Shown piece after piece: positions 6,962-13,415 of a stretch of 13,415 bases of DNA. The notes under the pieces are model-generated. The model worked only from the letters and a program-made list of their open reading frames with translations. It was not told the origin of the DNA and ran no database searches. This DNA is from Fimenecus stercoravium (GTDB lineage Bacteria > Bacillota > Clostridia > Oscillospirales > Acutalibacteraceae): contig DVIC01000017.1 of assembly GCA_018711545.1 (NCBI GenBank), positions 1 through 13,415 of the forward strand. The letters are read 5' to 3'. Position 1 is the stretch's first letter, and every line of letters begins with the position of its first letter. Both the position numbers and the translations under genes were made by a program.

Positions 6962-7342
6962 ATGAAAGAGCGCAAATGGATCTCGAAAACCGACGGCATC
7001 GTACTCGGCATCTTGGTGCTTTTCGCGGCGGGCTTTCTCCTTTGGCGCGCGGTTGCCGCACAGCCGGGGATGAACGCCGTGGTGACCGTAGACGGCGAAG
7101 CGGTTTTGCAGATCGACCTGCAAAGCGCGGAGGATGCGCAAAGCTACACGCTCCAAAACGGTGTTCAGCTCGTTGCCGAAAACCATACCGTCCGCTTTGC
7201 CGAATCAGATTGCCCCGACGGGATCTGTGTGGAAACGGGCGCGCTGCAAAAGGTCGGGGAATCCGCCGCCTGCGTGCCGAACCGTACCGTCGTCACCGTC
7301 GTCGGCGGCGAACCGCGCGACGTAGATGTGATCGCCTATTAG
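6962..7342 (+). CDS. NusG domain II-containing membrane-anchored protein
   Basis: A 126-residue protein of the family called NusG domain II by fold similarity; it is not the transcription factor NusG. It has a short basic N-terminus, one membrane helix at about 12-31, and an outward beta domain with the family motif SDCPDGIC (Cys84, Cys89) followed by ACVPN (Cys104). The three cysteines could bind metal or form a disulfide; the function is not established. Genes of this family commonly sit beside a Gx-type transporter, as here, and beside apbE or FMN-binding proteins. The gene starts 4 bases after apbE with only a weak ribosome binding site, so translation is probably coupled to apbE. A part in extracytoplasmic flavin-linked electron transfer is inferred from context. 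Confidence 0.85.
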   Translation: MKERKWISKTDGIVLGILVLFAAGFLLWRAVAAQPGMNAVVTVDGEAVLQIDLQSAEDAQSYTLQNGVQLVAENHTVRFAESDCPDGICVETGALQKVGESAACVPNRTVVTVVGGEPRDVDVIAY

Positions 7343-7349
7343 GAGAGCC

Positions 7350-7871
7350 ATGAAAGCAAAGACCTATCGAATCGCCCTGACGGGGCTTTTGGGCGCGTGT
7401 GCCGTGGCGCTTTCGTATCTCGAAAGCCTGCTGCCGACCGCCGCCTTTCTGCCGCCGGGCGCGAAGCCCGGATTTTCCAATCTTGCCAATATGTTTGCCG
7501 CAAGCCTGCTCGGGCCATTGCCTGCCTTCGGGATCGCTTTGCTCAAAGCCGGATTTGCCGCGCTCACGCGCGGCGGCACGGCAGGGCTCATGAGCCTTTG
7601 CGGCGGGATCTTCAGCACGGCCGTCATGCTGCTGCTGTTCAAAAAAGACCGCAGGCTGGGGTTTGTAGGCATCGGTGTCGTAAGCGCCGTCTGCCACAAT
7701 CTCGGGCAGCTTTGCGTGGCGGCGGCGCTGGTCGGCAACCTTTCCGTGCTCGCTTATCTGCCGGCACTTCTGCTGTTCGGCGCGGTGGCGGGAACGCTCA
7801 CGGGGCTTGTCTGCCGTGCGGTGCTGCCCGCGCTTCGCAGGGCGACTGCATCGTTTCGCAATAATAGATGA
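7350..7871 (+). CDS. Gx transporter family membrane protein (Hpre_diP_synt_I family)
   Basis: A 173-residue hydrophobic protein with about five membrane segments. The conserved loop PPGAKPGFSNLAN (35-47) and a later SAVCHNLGQL (112-121) mark the family once misnamed heptaprenyl diphosphate synthase component I. Pfam groups this family with ECF-transporter substrate-binding (S) components, so a vitamin or cofactor substrate is plausible. In this operon a flavin-related molecule is an attractive but unproven guess. The AGGAG ribosome binding site overlaps the stop codon of the preceding NusG-II gene, which indicates tight coupling. No ECF ATPase or T-component gene is in the window. A short palindrome (CACAT-AG-ATGTG) follows at 7877-7888 but has no T-run. 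Confidence 0.85.
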   Translation: MKAKTYRIALTGLLGACAVALSYLESLLPTAAFLPPGAKPGFSNLANMFAASLLGPLPAFGIALLKAGFAALTRGGTAGLMSLCGGIFSTAVMLLLFKKDRRLGFVGIGVVSAVCHNLGQLCVAAALVGNLSVLAYLPALLLFGAVAGTLTGLVCRAVLPALRRATASFRNNR

Positions 7872-7913
7872 TTTTTCACATAGATGTGTAAAGGAATAAG
7901 GGAGGAACAGCGC

Positions 7914-9245
7914 ATGCATCCTGAAAGAATGAAGCCGAAAAAAAAGCTGCGCGGCGGGGTACACGTTTCGGATGAAAAGCATACAAGGGATATGTCCGCA
8001 AAGCGTATCCCCGCGCCCGAGACCGTGACGCTGCCCATGCGCCAGCACATCGGCGCGCCGTGTTTGCCGACAGTCAAGGTCGGCGATACGGTGAAGATCG
8101 GTCAGATCGTGGGCGATACGGATGCGCCGGTCAGCGCGCCGGTGCACGCTTCCGTTTCGGGCAAGGTGACCGCCGTCAAGGAGGTCAAGCTCGCTTCGGG
8201 GCTTGTGTCGCAGGCGGTCGTGATCGAAAACGACGGCGAGAATACGATGGCGGAGTTCACCCCGCCGAAAATCGATTCGACGGAGGACTTTTTGCAGGCA
8301 GTTCGTGCTTCGGGGCTGGTGGGGCTTGGCGGCGCGGGCTTCCCGACGCACGCAAAGCTGCGCATCCCCGACGGCAAACACGTCGATACGCTGATCATCA
8401 ACGCCGCCGAATGCGAACCGTACATCACGGTGGACTACCGCGAGTGTCTCGACAATTCCTGGGACGTTTTGGGCGGCGTACACCTGCTATTGGAACAGCT
8501 TAAGCCCGAACGTGTCGTGATCGCCGTGGAGGACAATAAGCCCGAAGCGATCAAGGTTCTCGAGCGCATTGCGGAAAAGGACGATGAAAAAAACCGTATC
8601 CGCATCATGCCGCTGCGCGCACGGTACCCGCAGGGCGCCGAGAAAATGATGGTGCTTTCCGCCACGGGGCGAAAGGTGCCGCCCGGGGGGCTTCCCATTG
8701 ACGTCGGGTGCGTAGTGATGAATGTTGCCTCCGCCGCCTTTTTAGCGCGCTACTGCAAGACCGGCAAGCCGCTCGTCAGCCGTTCGCTCACGGTGGACGG
8801 CTCCGCTGTGGTCGCGCCGCAGAATGTGCGCGTGCCCATCGGTACCGAGATCGACTACATATTCAAAGCCTGCGGGGGCTTCCGCGAAGAACCCGTCAAG
8901 ATCGTCGGCGGTGGACCGATGATGGGGCAGGCGATCGTGGATACGCACCACCCCATTCTCAAAAGCAACAACGCGCTGCTCGCCTTTACGGCGGATGATT
9001 TGAGCGTAAAGCAAGAAACCGACTGTATCCATTGCGGCCGCTGTGCGCGTGCGTGCCCACTCTCTTTAATGCCGACGCTCGTACACCGTTATGCGGTGCA
9101 GCGGGATGCCGCGCAGCTTGAGCGCGCGGGTGCTATGGTTTGTATGGAATGTGGTTCATGCGCGTATTCGTGCCCGGCGGGCAAACCGCTGGTGCAGTAT
9201 ATGCGGCATGCAAAGGCTGTTTTAAGAGAGGAGGCAAAAGGATGA
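7914..9245 (+). CDS. rnfC: Rnf complex subunit C (NADH-binding, FeS)
   Basis: The cytoplasm-facing subunit of the ferredoxin:NAD+ oxidoreductase (Rnf). It is related to NuoF, exchanges electrons with NAD(H) through FMN and carries two [4Fe-4S] clusters. The protein is 443 residues. It begins with the typical RGGVHVSDEKH region, has the glycine-rich nucleotide/FMN site GLVGLGGAGFP at 134-144, and ends with two cluster motifs: Cys371/374/377/381 and Cys410/413/416/420. The start is the ATG at 7914, with a GGGAGGA site 7 bases upstream; an in-frame ATG at 7884 has no such site. It is the first rnf gene and begins 42 bases after the transporter gene, with no terminator between. Its stop overlaps the rnfD start (ATGA). 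Confidence 0.97.
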   Translation: MHPERMKPKKKLRGGVHVSDEKHTRDMSAKRIPAPETVTLPMRQHIGAPCLPTVKVGDTVKIGQIVGDTDAPVSAPVHASVSGKVTAVKEVKLASGLVSQAVVIENDGENTMAEFTPPKIDSTEDFLQAVRASGLVGLGGAGFPTHAKLRIPDGKHVDTLIINAAECEPYITVDYRECLDNSWDVLGGVHLLLEQLKPERVVIAVEDNKPEAIKVLERIAEKDDEKNRIRIMPLRARYPQGAEKMMVLSATGRKVPPGGLPIDVGCVVMNVASAAFLARYCKTGKPLVSRSLTVDGSAVVAPQNVRVPIGTEIDYIFKACGGFREEPVKIVGGGPMMGQAIVDTHHPILKSNNALLAFTADDLSVKQETDCIHCGRCARACPLSLMPTLVHRYAVQRDAAQLERAGAMVCMECGSCAYSCPAGKPLVQYMRHAKAVLREEAKG

Positions 9246-10270
9246 GTGATACATCCATGCAAGGGATGCTGACCGTCAGCGCGTCCCCGCACAAACGCAC
9301 TGCCGACACGACGCGCGGCATCATGCTCGACGTCATTTTAGCGCTCGTGCCTGCGTTGATCCTCTCCGTTGTGCTGTTCGGCCCGCGCGCGCTGCTTGTG
9401 ACGGTTGTGAGCGTGGCGGCGTGCGTGCTGTTTGAGTTCCTTGCACGAAAAGTGATGAAGCGCAATACTACGATCGGGGATTTGAGCGCCGTCGTCACAG
9501 GTGTTTTGCTGGCGTTCAACCTGCCCTCGACCATCCCGCTTTGGATGGTCGTCATCGGCGACGCGGTCGCCATCATCGTCGTTAAGCAGTTTTTCGGCGG
9601 CATCGGGCAGAACTTCGTCAACCCCGCGCTTGTCGGCCGCATCGTGCTTATGGCTTCATTCCCCGTGCAAATGTCCGATTATCCCGCACCGTTTGCCTGG
9701 CGCATGCCGGAGGTGGCAGCTGTGACTTCCGCTACGCCGCTCGCGCAGTTTTCAGATATCTATGGTGCGGAGAATTTGCAAAGCGCTATGGACACGGCGG
9801 GGCTGCCCTCGCTTTTGGATATGCTCTTCGGCGTGCGCGGCGGGTGCCTGGGCGAAACATGCGCCATCGCGCTTCTGCTTGGCTTTGTGTATCTGCTCAT
9901 TCGCCGCGTGATCTCGCCGACCATCCCGCTTATGTACGTCGGCACGGTCGCCGTCATTATGTTGATCGCAGGCAAGGGCAATTTGGAATTTGTCGCCTAT
10001 CAGCTGCTTTCCGGCGGGCTTTTGCTCGGCGCGATCTTCATGGCAACGGACTACACCACTTCACCCGTTAATTTTAAGGGCAAGCTGCTGTATGCGTTCG
10101 GCTGCGGGCTTATTACCGCGCTCATCCGCATCTTCGCCTCCCTGCCCGAAGGCGTTTCGTTCTCGATTTTGCTGATGAATATCCTTGTGCCGCACTTGGA
10201 TCGTCTTACGACACCCAAGCCGTTTGGCACGCGCAAAGAGAAAAAGCGCAAAAAGGAGGCGGCATCATGA
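9242..10270 (+). CDS. rnfD: Rnf complex subunit D (membrane, covalent FMN)
   Basis: An integral membrane subunit of 342 residues, homologous to NqrB, with about nine or ten membrane segments and a basic C-terminal tail. It takes part in ion translocation. The TSATPLAQ motif carries Thr165, the predicted site where ApbE attaches FMN by a phosphoester bond. Other family hallmarks are GDLSAVVTGVLLAFNLP (79-95) and GQNFVNPALVGR (122-133). The start is ATG 9242, which overlaps the rnfC stop in an ATGA and has an AGAGGAGG site in front. Upstream in-frame codons from 9140 lie inside rnfC. It overlaps rnfG by 4 bases. Confidence 0.97.
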   Translation: MSDTSMQGMLTVSASPHKRTADTTRGIMLDVILALVPALILSVVLFGPRALLVTVVSVAACVLFEFLARKVMKRNTTIGDLSAVVTGVLLAFNLPSTIPLWMVVIGDAVAIIVVKQFFGGIGQNFVNPALVGRIVLMASFPVQMSDYPAPFAWRMPEVAAVTSATPLAQFSDIYGAENLQSAMDTAGLPSLLDMLFGVRGGCLGETCAIALLLGFVYLLIRRVISPTIPLMYVGTVAVIMLIAGKGNLEFVAYQLLSGGLLLGAIFMATDYTTSPVNFKGKLLYAFGCGLITALIRIFASLPEGVSFSILLMNILVPHLDRLTTPKPFGTRKEKKRKKEAAS

Positions 10271-10845
10271 AACAGAGCAAGATCAAAGAGATCGTGATCC
10301 CCGCGCTGTCGCTGTTCATCATCTGCATCGTCGTTACGGCGCTTTTGGGACTTACAAACGCTGTGACCGCCCCGAAAATCGAAGAACTGGCTGTGGAAAC
10401 GCAGGAGGCTGCCAAAAAAGAGGTGCTTGCCGACGCGGCTTCGTTCGGGGAAGCCGAACAGACACAGCTGAGCGGTACGACTTATACGTATTATAAAGGG
10501 CTTGCTGCCGACGGCAGCGTTATGGGCTATGTCGTGGAGACCGTGTCCAAAGGCTACGGCGGTGACATCTCCTTAATGGTCGGCGTCGGTGTGGACGGTA
10601 CGGTGCATGGCGTGAGCATCCTTTCCATCAATGAGACGGCGGGCCTTGGCATGAACGCCGAAAATCCGGAGTTCCTTGAACAGTTCCTTGGAAAAAGCGG
10701 AACGATCGGCGTGCAGAAAAACGGTTCGTCCGATACGGAGATCCAGGCGCTGACAGGCGCAACGATCACCTCGGAAGCCATGGCGGACGGGGTCAATCAG
10801 GCGCTTTTAGTTTGCGAACAGCTGGGAGGTGGCGTGAATGGCTGA
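10267..10845 (+). CDS. rnfG: Rnf complex subunit G (extracytoplasmic FMN-binding)
   Basis: A 192-residue subunit homologous to NqrC: one N-terminal membrane helix (about 8-30) anchors an FMN-binding domain on the outer face. The flavinylation motif LTGAT is at 162-166, with Thr166 as the FMN acceptor. The segment SINETAGLGM (120-129) corresponds to the conserved HETPGLG region of the family, with Asn and Ala in place of His and Pro. The start is ATG 10267 in an ATGA overlap with rnfD, behind an AAGGAGG site. The gene ends 8 bases inside rnfE. Confidence 0.96.
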   Translation: MKQSKIKEIVIPALSLFIICIVVTALLGLTNAVTAPKIEELAVETQEAAKKEVLADAASFGEAEQTQLSGTTYTYYKGLAADGSVMGYVVETVSKGYGGDISLMVGVGVDGTVHGVSILSINETAGLGMNAENPEFLEQFLGKSGTIGVQKNGSSDTEIQALTGATITSEAMADGVNQALLVCEQLGGGVNG

Positions 10846-11548
10846 CAAAAAATCCCTCAGGCATGAGTTTACCAAAGGCATTTTGAAGGAAAACCCCGTG
10901 CTGCGGTTGGTTTTGGGCACCTGCCCGACGCTTGCGACCACCACATCGCTGGAAAGCGCTATCGGTATGGGAATCTCGGCGGCGATCGTGCTTGTGTGCT
11001 CGAATATTGTCATTTCCGCACTGCGCAAGGTCATCCCGCAAAAGGTGCGTATCCCCTGCTATATCGTCGTCATCGCGGGATTCGTCACGATCGTCCAGAT
11101 GCTCGTGCAGGCGTTCCTGCCTGCGCTTGACGAGCAGCTCGGCGTGTATCTGCCGCTCATCGTCGTCAACTGCATCATCTTAGGGCGTGCCGAAGCGTTC
11201 GCGGGCAAGAACCCCGTGCTCGCCTCTGCGCTCGACGGTCTCGGCATGGGCGTCGGCTTTACGGCGGCGCTCACAGTCATGGGCGGTGTCCGCGAGCTTT
11301 TGGGTTCCGGGACGCTCCTCGGCTTCCAGATCCTGCCTGAAAGCATCCCCCCTATGACGATCTTTATCCTCGCGCCCGGCGGCTTTTTCGTGTTCGGGCT
11401 GCTGATGGCGTGCGCCAACCGCCTTGCCGAGCGTAAGGGCAAACCGAAAGCGGAATTGGGCTGCGCGGGCTGCCCGATGGCAAAGCAGTGCACTGCCGCG
11501 CAGAAAGAAGCCTGTGACAAACCGAACGGGGAGGGGGATAAACAGTGA
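10838..11548 (+). CDS. rnfE: Rnf complex subunit E (membrane) with Cys-rich C-terminal tail
   Basis: An integral membrane subunit homologous to NqrD, with about six helices. It pairs with RnfA as an inverted-topology partner. Cys29 (LGTCPTLA) and Cys112 (VVNCIILG) are the cysteines that, with two from RnfA, hold an iron or [2Fe-2S] centre in the middle of the membrane. The protein is 236 residues, longer than many homologues of about 200. The extra part is a hydrophilic tail from about 197 with Cys209, Cys212, Cys218 and Cys226 (C-x2-C-x5-C-x7-C), which could bind a metal. The start is ATG 10838, behind GGGAGGTG, overlapping rnfG by 8 bases. The stop overlaps the GTG start of rnfA. Confidence 0.96.
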   Translation: MADKKSLRHEFTKGILKENPVLRLVLGTCPTLATTTSLESAIGMGISAAIVLVCSNIVISALRKVIPQKVRIPCYIVVIAGFVTIVQMLVQAFLPALDEQLGVYLPLIVVNCIILGRAEAFAGKNPVLASALDGLGMGVGFTAALTVMGGVRELLGSGTLLGFQILPESIPPMTIFILAPGGFFVFGLLMACANRLAERKGKPKAELGCAGCPMAKQCTAAQKEACDKPNGEGDKQ

Positions 11549-12132
11549 AAGTCTATGTTGCGATCCTCCTGACCGCGATCTTAACGAACAACTACATCCT
11601 TTCCAAATTCCTCGGCATCTGCCCGTTCCTCGGTGTTTCGAAGAAACTCAACACCGCGGTGGGCATGAGCCTTGCGGTGATTTTCGTCATGGTGCTCTCA
11701 AGCGCTGTGACTTATCCGCTCAACACATTCTTAGACAACCACGGGCTCGGTTATTTGCAGACGATCGTGTTCATCCTCGTGATTGCCGCGCTGGTGCAGC
11801 TTGTGGAGATCGTGCTGCGCAAATACATTCCGGCGCTGTATAATTCGCTGGGTATTTATTTGCCGCTCATCACCACGAACTGCGCGGTGCTCGGCGTGAC
11901 GATTCTGAATATTGACAGCGGCTATACCTTTGCGGAGTCCATGGTCAACTCATTCGGTTCCGGTGTCGGGTTCCTCGTCGCTATGGTGATGTTTGCGGGC
12001 GTGCGCTCGCGCATGGAATCGTGCGACATCCCGAAATTTTTGCAGGGCCTGCCCATCACGCTGATCGCTGCGAGCCTTGTTTCCCTGTCGTTTTTGGGAT
12101 TCACCGGGCTTGTGGAAAATATGTTTGCATAA
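11545..12132 (+). CDS. rnfA: Rnf complex subunit A (membrane)
   Basis: A 195-residue integral membrane subunit homologous to NqrE, with six hydrophobic segments. Cys26 (LGICPFLGVS) and Cys113 (TTNCAVLG) are the RnfA half of the membrane iron or [2Fe-2S] site shared with RnfE. The protein begins MKVYVAILLTAILTNNYILS, which aligns well with the family N-terminus. Translation starts at a GTG (11545) within a GTGA overlap with the rnfE stop, preceded by a purine-rich GGGGAGGGGG site. rnfB follows after 12 bases. Confidence 0.96.
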   Translation: MKVYVAILLTAILTNNYILSKFLGICPFLGVSKKLNTAVGMSLAVIFVMVLSSAVTYPLNTFLDNHGLGYLQTIVFILVIAALVQLVEIVLRKYIPALYNSLGIYLPLITTNCAVLGVTILNIDSGYTFAESMVNSFGSGVGFLVAMVMFAGVRSRMESCDIPKFLQGLPITLIAASLVSLSFLGFTGLVENMFA

Positions 12133-12144
12133 GGGGGTAGCGCT

Positions 12145-12975
12145 GTGAATTCGATTTTATTGGCTGTGCTCCTGGTTGCGGGCATCGGTTTGATTGCGGG
12201 CATCGGGCTTTCCGTCGCTTCCGTTGTGATGGCAGTGCCGACCGATGAGACGGCGGACGCCATCCGCGAGTGTTTGCCCGGTGCGAACTGCGGCGCGTGC
12301 GGCTTTTCGGGCTGTGACGGCTATGCGGCGGCGCTCTCAAGCGGGAAAACGAAAGAAACGAACCTTTGCGCGCCCGGCGGCAATGAAACGGCAAAAGCTG
12401 TGGCGGCAGTGCTGGGCGTGGAAGCGGGCAGCATCAAACCCATGGCGGCGGTCGTCCACTGCAACGGTACGACGGAAAATTCCGCAAAAAAGCTTCAATA
12501 TCAGGGCGTGCAAAGCTGTGTGATGGCTGCGCAGCTCTTCGGCGGGCAGAAAGCGTGCGTGTACGGCTGTCTCGGCTACGGTGACTGCGTGAACGCCTGC
12601 GAGTACGATGCGATCTCGATCTGCGACGGCGTGGCGCGGGTCAACCCGCTTGCCTGCCGCGCGTGCAAAAAGTGCATTTCCGCGTGCCCGAAGGGGCTTA
12701 TTGAGCTTTTGCCGCTGCATGAGACAAAAGCCGCCGTGCTTTGCAAGAACCACAACAAGGGCGCGTTCACGCGCAAGGAATGTAAAGTGGGCTGCATCGG
12801 CTGCATGAAATGCACAAAGGTCTGCGAAAGCGACGCGATCCGTGTCGAGAACAACACGGCGCACGTCGATTACGACAAATGCATCGCCTGCGGCAAGTGC
12901 GTCTCGGAATGCCCTGTGGGGGCGATCCACCTGCTCACGCTTGCAGATGGCGTGACTGCTGCGGCGGCAGGATAA
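12145..12975 (+). CDS. rnfB: Rnf complex subunit B (ferredoxin-accepting, multi-FeS)
   Basis: The membrane-anchored iron-sulfur subunit that accepts electrons from reduced ferredoxin. It has 276 residues. One N-terminal membrane helix (about 5-29) is followed by the cluster domain CLPGANCGACGFSGC, using Cys49, Cys52, Cys57 and Cys75. Two ferredoxin-like double-cluster regions follow: Cys138/142/148/152 with Cys171/174/177/181, and Cys217/220/223/227 with Cys246/249/252/256. That predicts five [4Fe-4S] clusters. It starts at GTG 12145, behind AAGGGGG, 12 bases after rnfA. It is the last gene of the operon, which gives the C-D-G-E-A-B order of clostridial rnf operons, and is followed by a strong terminator. 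Confidence 0.96.
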   Translation: MNSILLAVLLVAGIGLIAGIGLSVASVVMAVPTDETADAIRECLPGANCGACGFSGCDGYAAALSSGKTKETNLCAPGGNETAKAVAAVLGVEAGSIKPMAAVVHCNGTTENSAKKLQYQGVQSCVMAAQLFGGQKACVYGCLGYGDCVNACEYDAISICDGVARVNPLACRACKKCISACPKGLIELLPLHETKAAVLCKNHNKGAFTRKECKVGCIGCMKCTKVCESDAIRVENNTAHVDYDKCIACGKCVSECPVGAIHLLTLADGVTAAAAG

Positions 12976-12996
12976 AAAAACAGATATATACAGACC

Positions 12997-13030
12997 GAAG
13001 CCGGAGGGAATTTTCCCTCCGGCTTCTTTT
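12997..13030 (+). terminator. Rho-independent terminator of the rnf operon
   Basis: A 14-bp perfect stem, GAAGCCGGAGGGAA (12997-13010) with its complement (13013-13026), is followed by TTTT. It lies 21 bases after the rnfB stop. There is no adjacent T-run on the minus strand, so it looks one-directional. Confidence 0.9.
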
Positions 13031-13092
13031 GGCTTTCAAACGTTCAGCCGTATGCGCCGCGCCCGCGCAGGACCGCGGCAAAGCCTGCCTTG

Positions 13093-13227
13093 TCAGCAGC
13101 CGCAGCCACAGCCGCAGTTGTTGTCGTTCGAGAAGGTGCTGCCGTAGCCGCAACCGTTGCCCGAGAACAGGATGATGAGGATCACAAGGATCAGAAGACC
13201 GTTGTTGCCACACCCGCAGAAGTTCAT
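13093..13227 (-). CDS. Small Cys/Gly-rich single-helix membrane protein (44 aa)
   Basis: This short gene encodes 44 residues: a Cys-Gly head (FCGCG, residues 3-7), one very hydrophobic helix (LLILVILIILF, 11-21), a Gly/Asn stretch, and a tail ending CGCGCGC. There are seven cysteines in all. Support for it being real: a near-perfect AAAGGAGG ribosome binding site 7-8 bases before the ATG, a composition that makes sense as a membrane microprotein, and isolation between a terminator and a non-coding stretch. Similar small Gly/Cys-rich proteins occur in many Clostridia, some annotated as chorion-class high-cysteine proteins, with unknown function; a spore or envelope role, or metal binding by the tail, is speculation. 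No convincing promoter or terminator was found. Confidence 0.72.
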   Translation of the reverse strand: MNFCGCGNNGLLILVILIILFSGNGCGYGSTFSNDNNCGCGCGC

Positions 13228-13415
13228 CGATGCTCCTCCTTTCTTAGGGGGCTAAAAGCGCGCGTTGCCCTGCGCTTTCAATACATCCTATGCCACACTG
13301 CGGAATGTGTGCTTCCGTGTGCCAAGCAGCGTTATAAAAGCAAGCGGAAACACAGGTGATGTTACAGCCTTTTTGTTCTCTTGATCTTTTGCGTATGCGT
13401 TATAGCGCCCGTCAT
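13228..13415. other. Unassigned right-edge region
   Basis: Apart from the ribosome binding site of the small protein, no gene is supported in these 188 bases. On the minus strand a frame is open from the window edge to a TAA at 13364-13362 (17 codons, ending KIKRTKRL). It could be the C-terminus of a gene entering from the right, but is too short to judge. A hairpin-forming stretch lies at about 13292-13320, and a 7-bp inverted repeat (AAAGCGC, 13255-13261 and 13272-13278) precedes the small gene. Confidence 0.4.

Noticed and set aside
7877..7888. Palindrome CACAT-AG-ATGTG just before rnfC
   Set aside because: It is very short with a two-base loop and no T-run. It could be chance, and nothing else supports an operator or terminator.
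7293..8483. Long minus-strand open frame (396 codons) opposite the Gx transporter gene and rnfC
   Set aside because: Same reason: codon bias of the sense genes keeps the opposite frame open. The composition is not protein-like and no family is recognised.
13362..13415. C-terminal end of a minus-strand gene entering from the right edge
   Set aside because: Only 17 open codons are visible, with no recognisable motif. It may be real but cannot be supported from this window.

Overview
The window looks like chromosome from an anaerobic, GC-rich member of the Clostridia, probably a gut Oscillospirales/Eubacteriales-type organism. The grounds are the clostridial rnf gene order (C-D-G-E-A-B), a MetA with the acetyl-type residue, strong AAGGAGG-like ribosome binding sites, sigma-A promoters with TGn extended -10 motifs, and dense convergent or divergent packing. 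No rRNA, tRNA, CRISPR array, insertion sequence or phage gene was found.

Left part (1-3203): a short-chain dehydrogenase gene runs off the left edge on the minus strand. It is divergent from metA, which encodes homoserine O-acetyltransferase with its Cys142/His235/Glu237 triad and Glu111 all visible. Downstream of metA is a PurF-like protein. Its phosphoribosyltransferase half and iron-sulfur cysteines are kept, but its glutaminase half has lost the N-terminal Cys and the other catalytic landmarks. A bidirectional terminator closes this unit.

Middle (3221-5661, minus strand): a two-gene operon encodes an iron-type alcohol dehydrogenase and a cytoplasmic GH27 glycosidase. One active-site residue of the GH27 protein suggests beta-L-arabinopyranosidase rather than alpha-galactosidase activity.

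Right part (5824-13030, plus strand): a likely nine-gene transcription unit of about 7.1 kb reads apbE, a NusG domain II membrane protein, a Gx-type membrane transporter, rnfC, rnfD, rnfG, rnfE, rnfA, rnfB and a strong terminator. The Rnf complex moves electrons between reduced ferredoxin and NAD+ and pumps Na+ or H+. RnfD and RnfG carry covalent FMN, so ApbE in the same unit supplies the flavin transferase. The intergenic region between the alcohol dehydrogenase and apbE holds divergent promoters and an 18-bp element that matches the redox repressor Rex consensus at 11 of 14 defined positions. This would tie both operons to the NADH/NAD+ ratio.

Right edge (13093-13415): a 44-residue cysteine-rich membrane microprotein lies on the minus strand, followed by 188 bases in which no gene can be assigned.

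The most interesting points are the glutaminase-dead PurF paralogue, the candidate Rex site, the apbE/NusG-II/Gx trio fused to the rnf operon (similar to flavin-based electron transfer loci), the Cys-rich tail on RnfE, the GH27 specificity residue, and the small Cys-rich protein.
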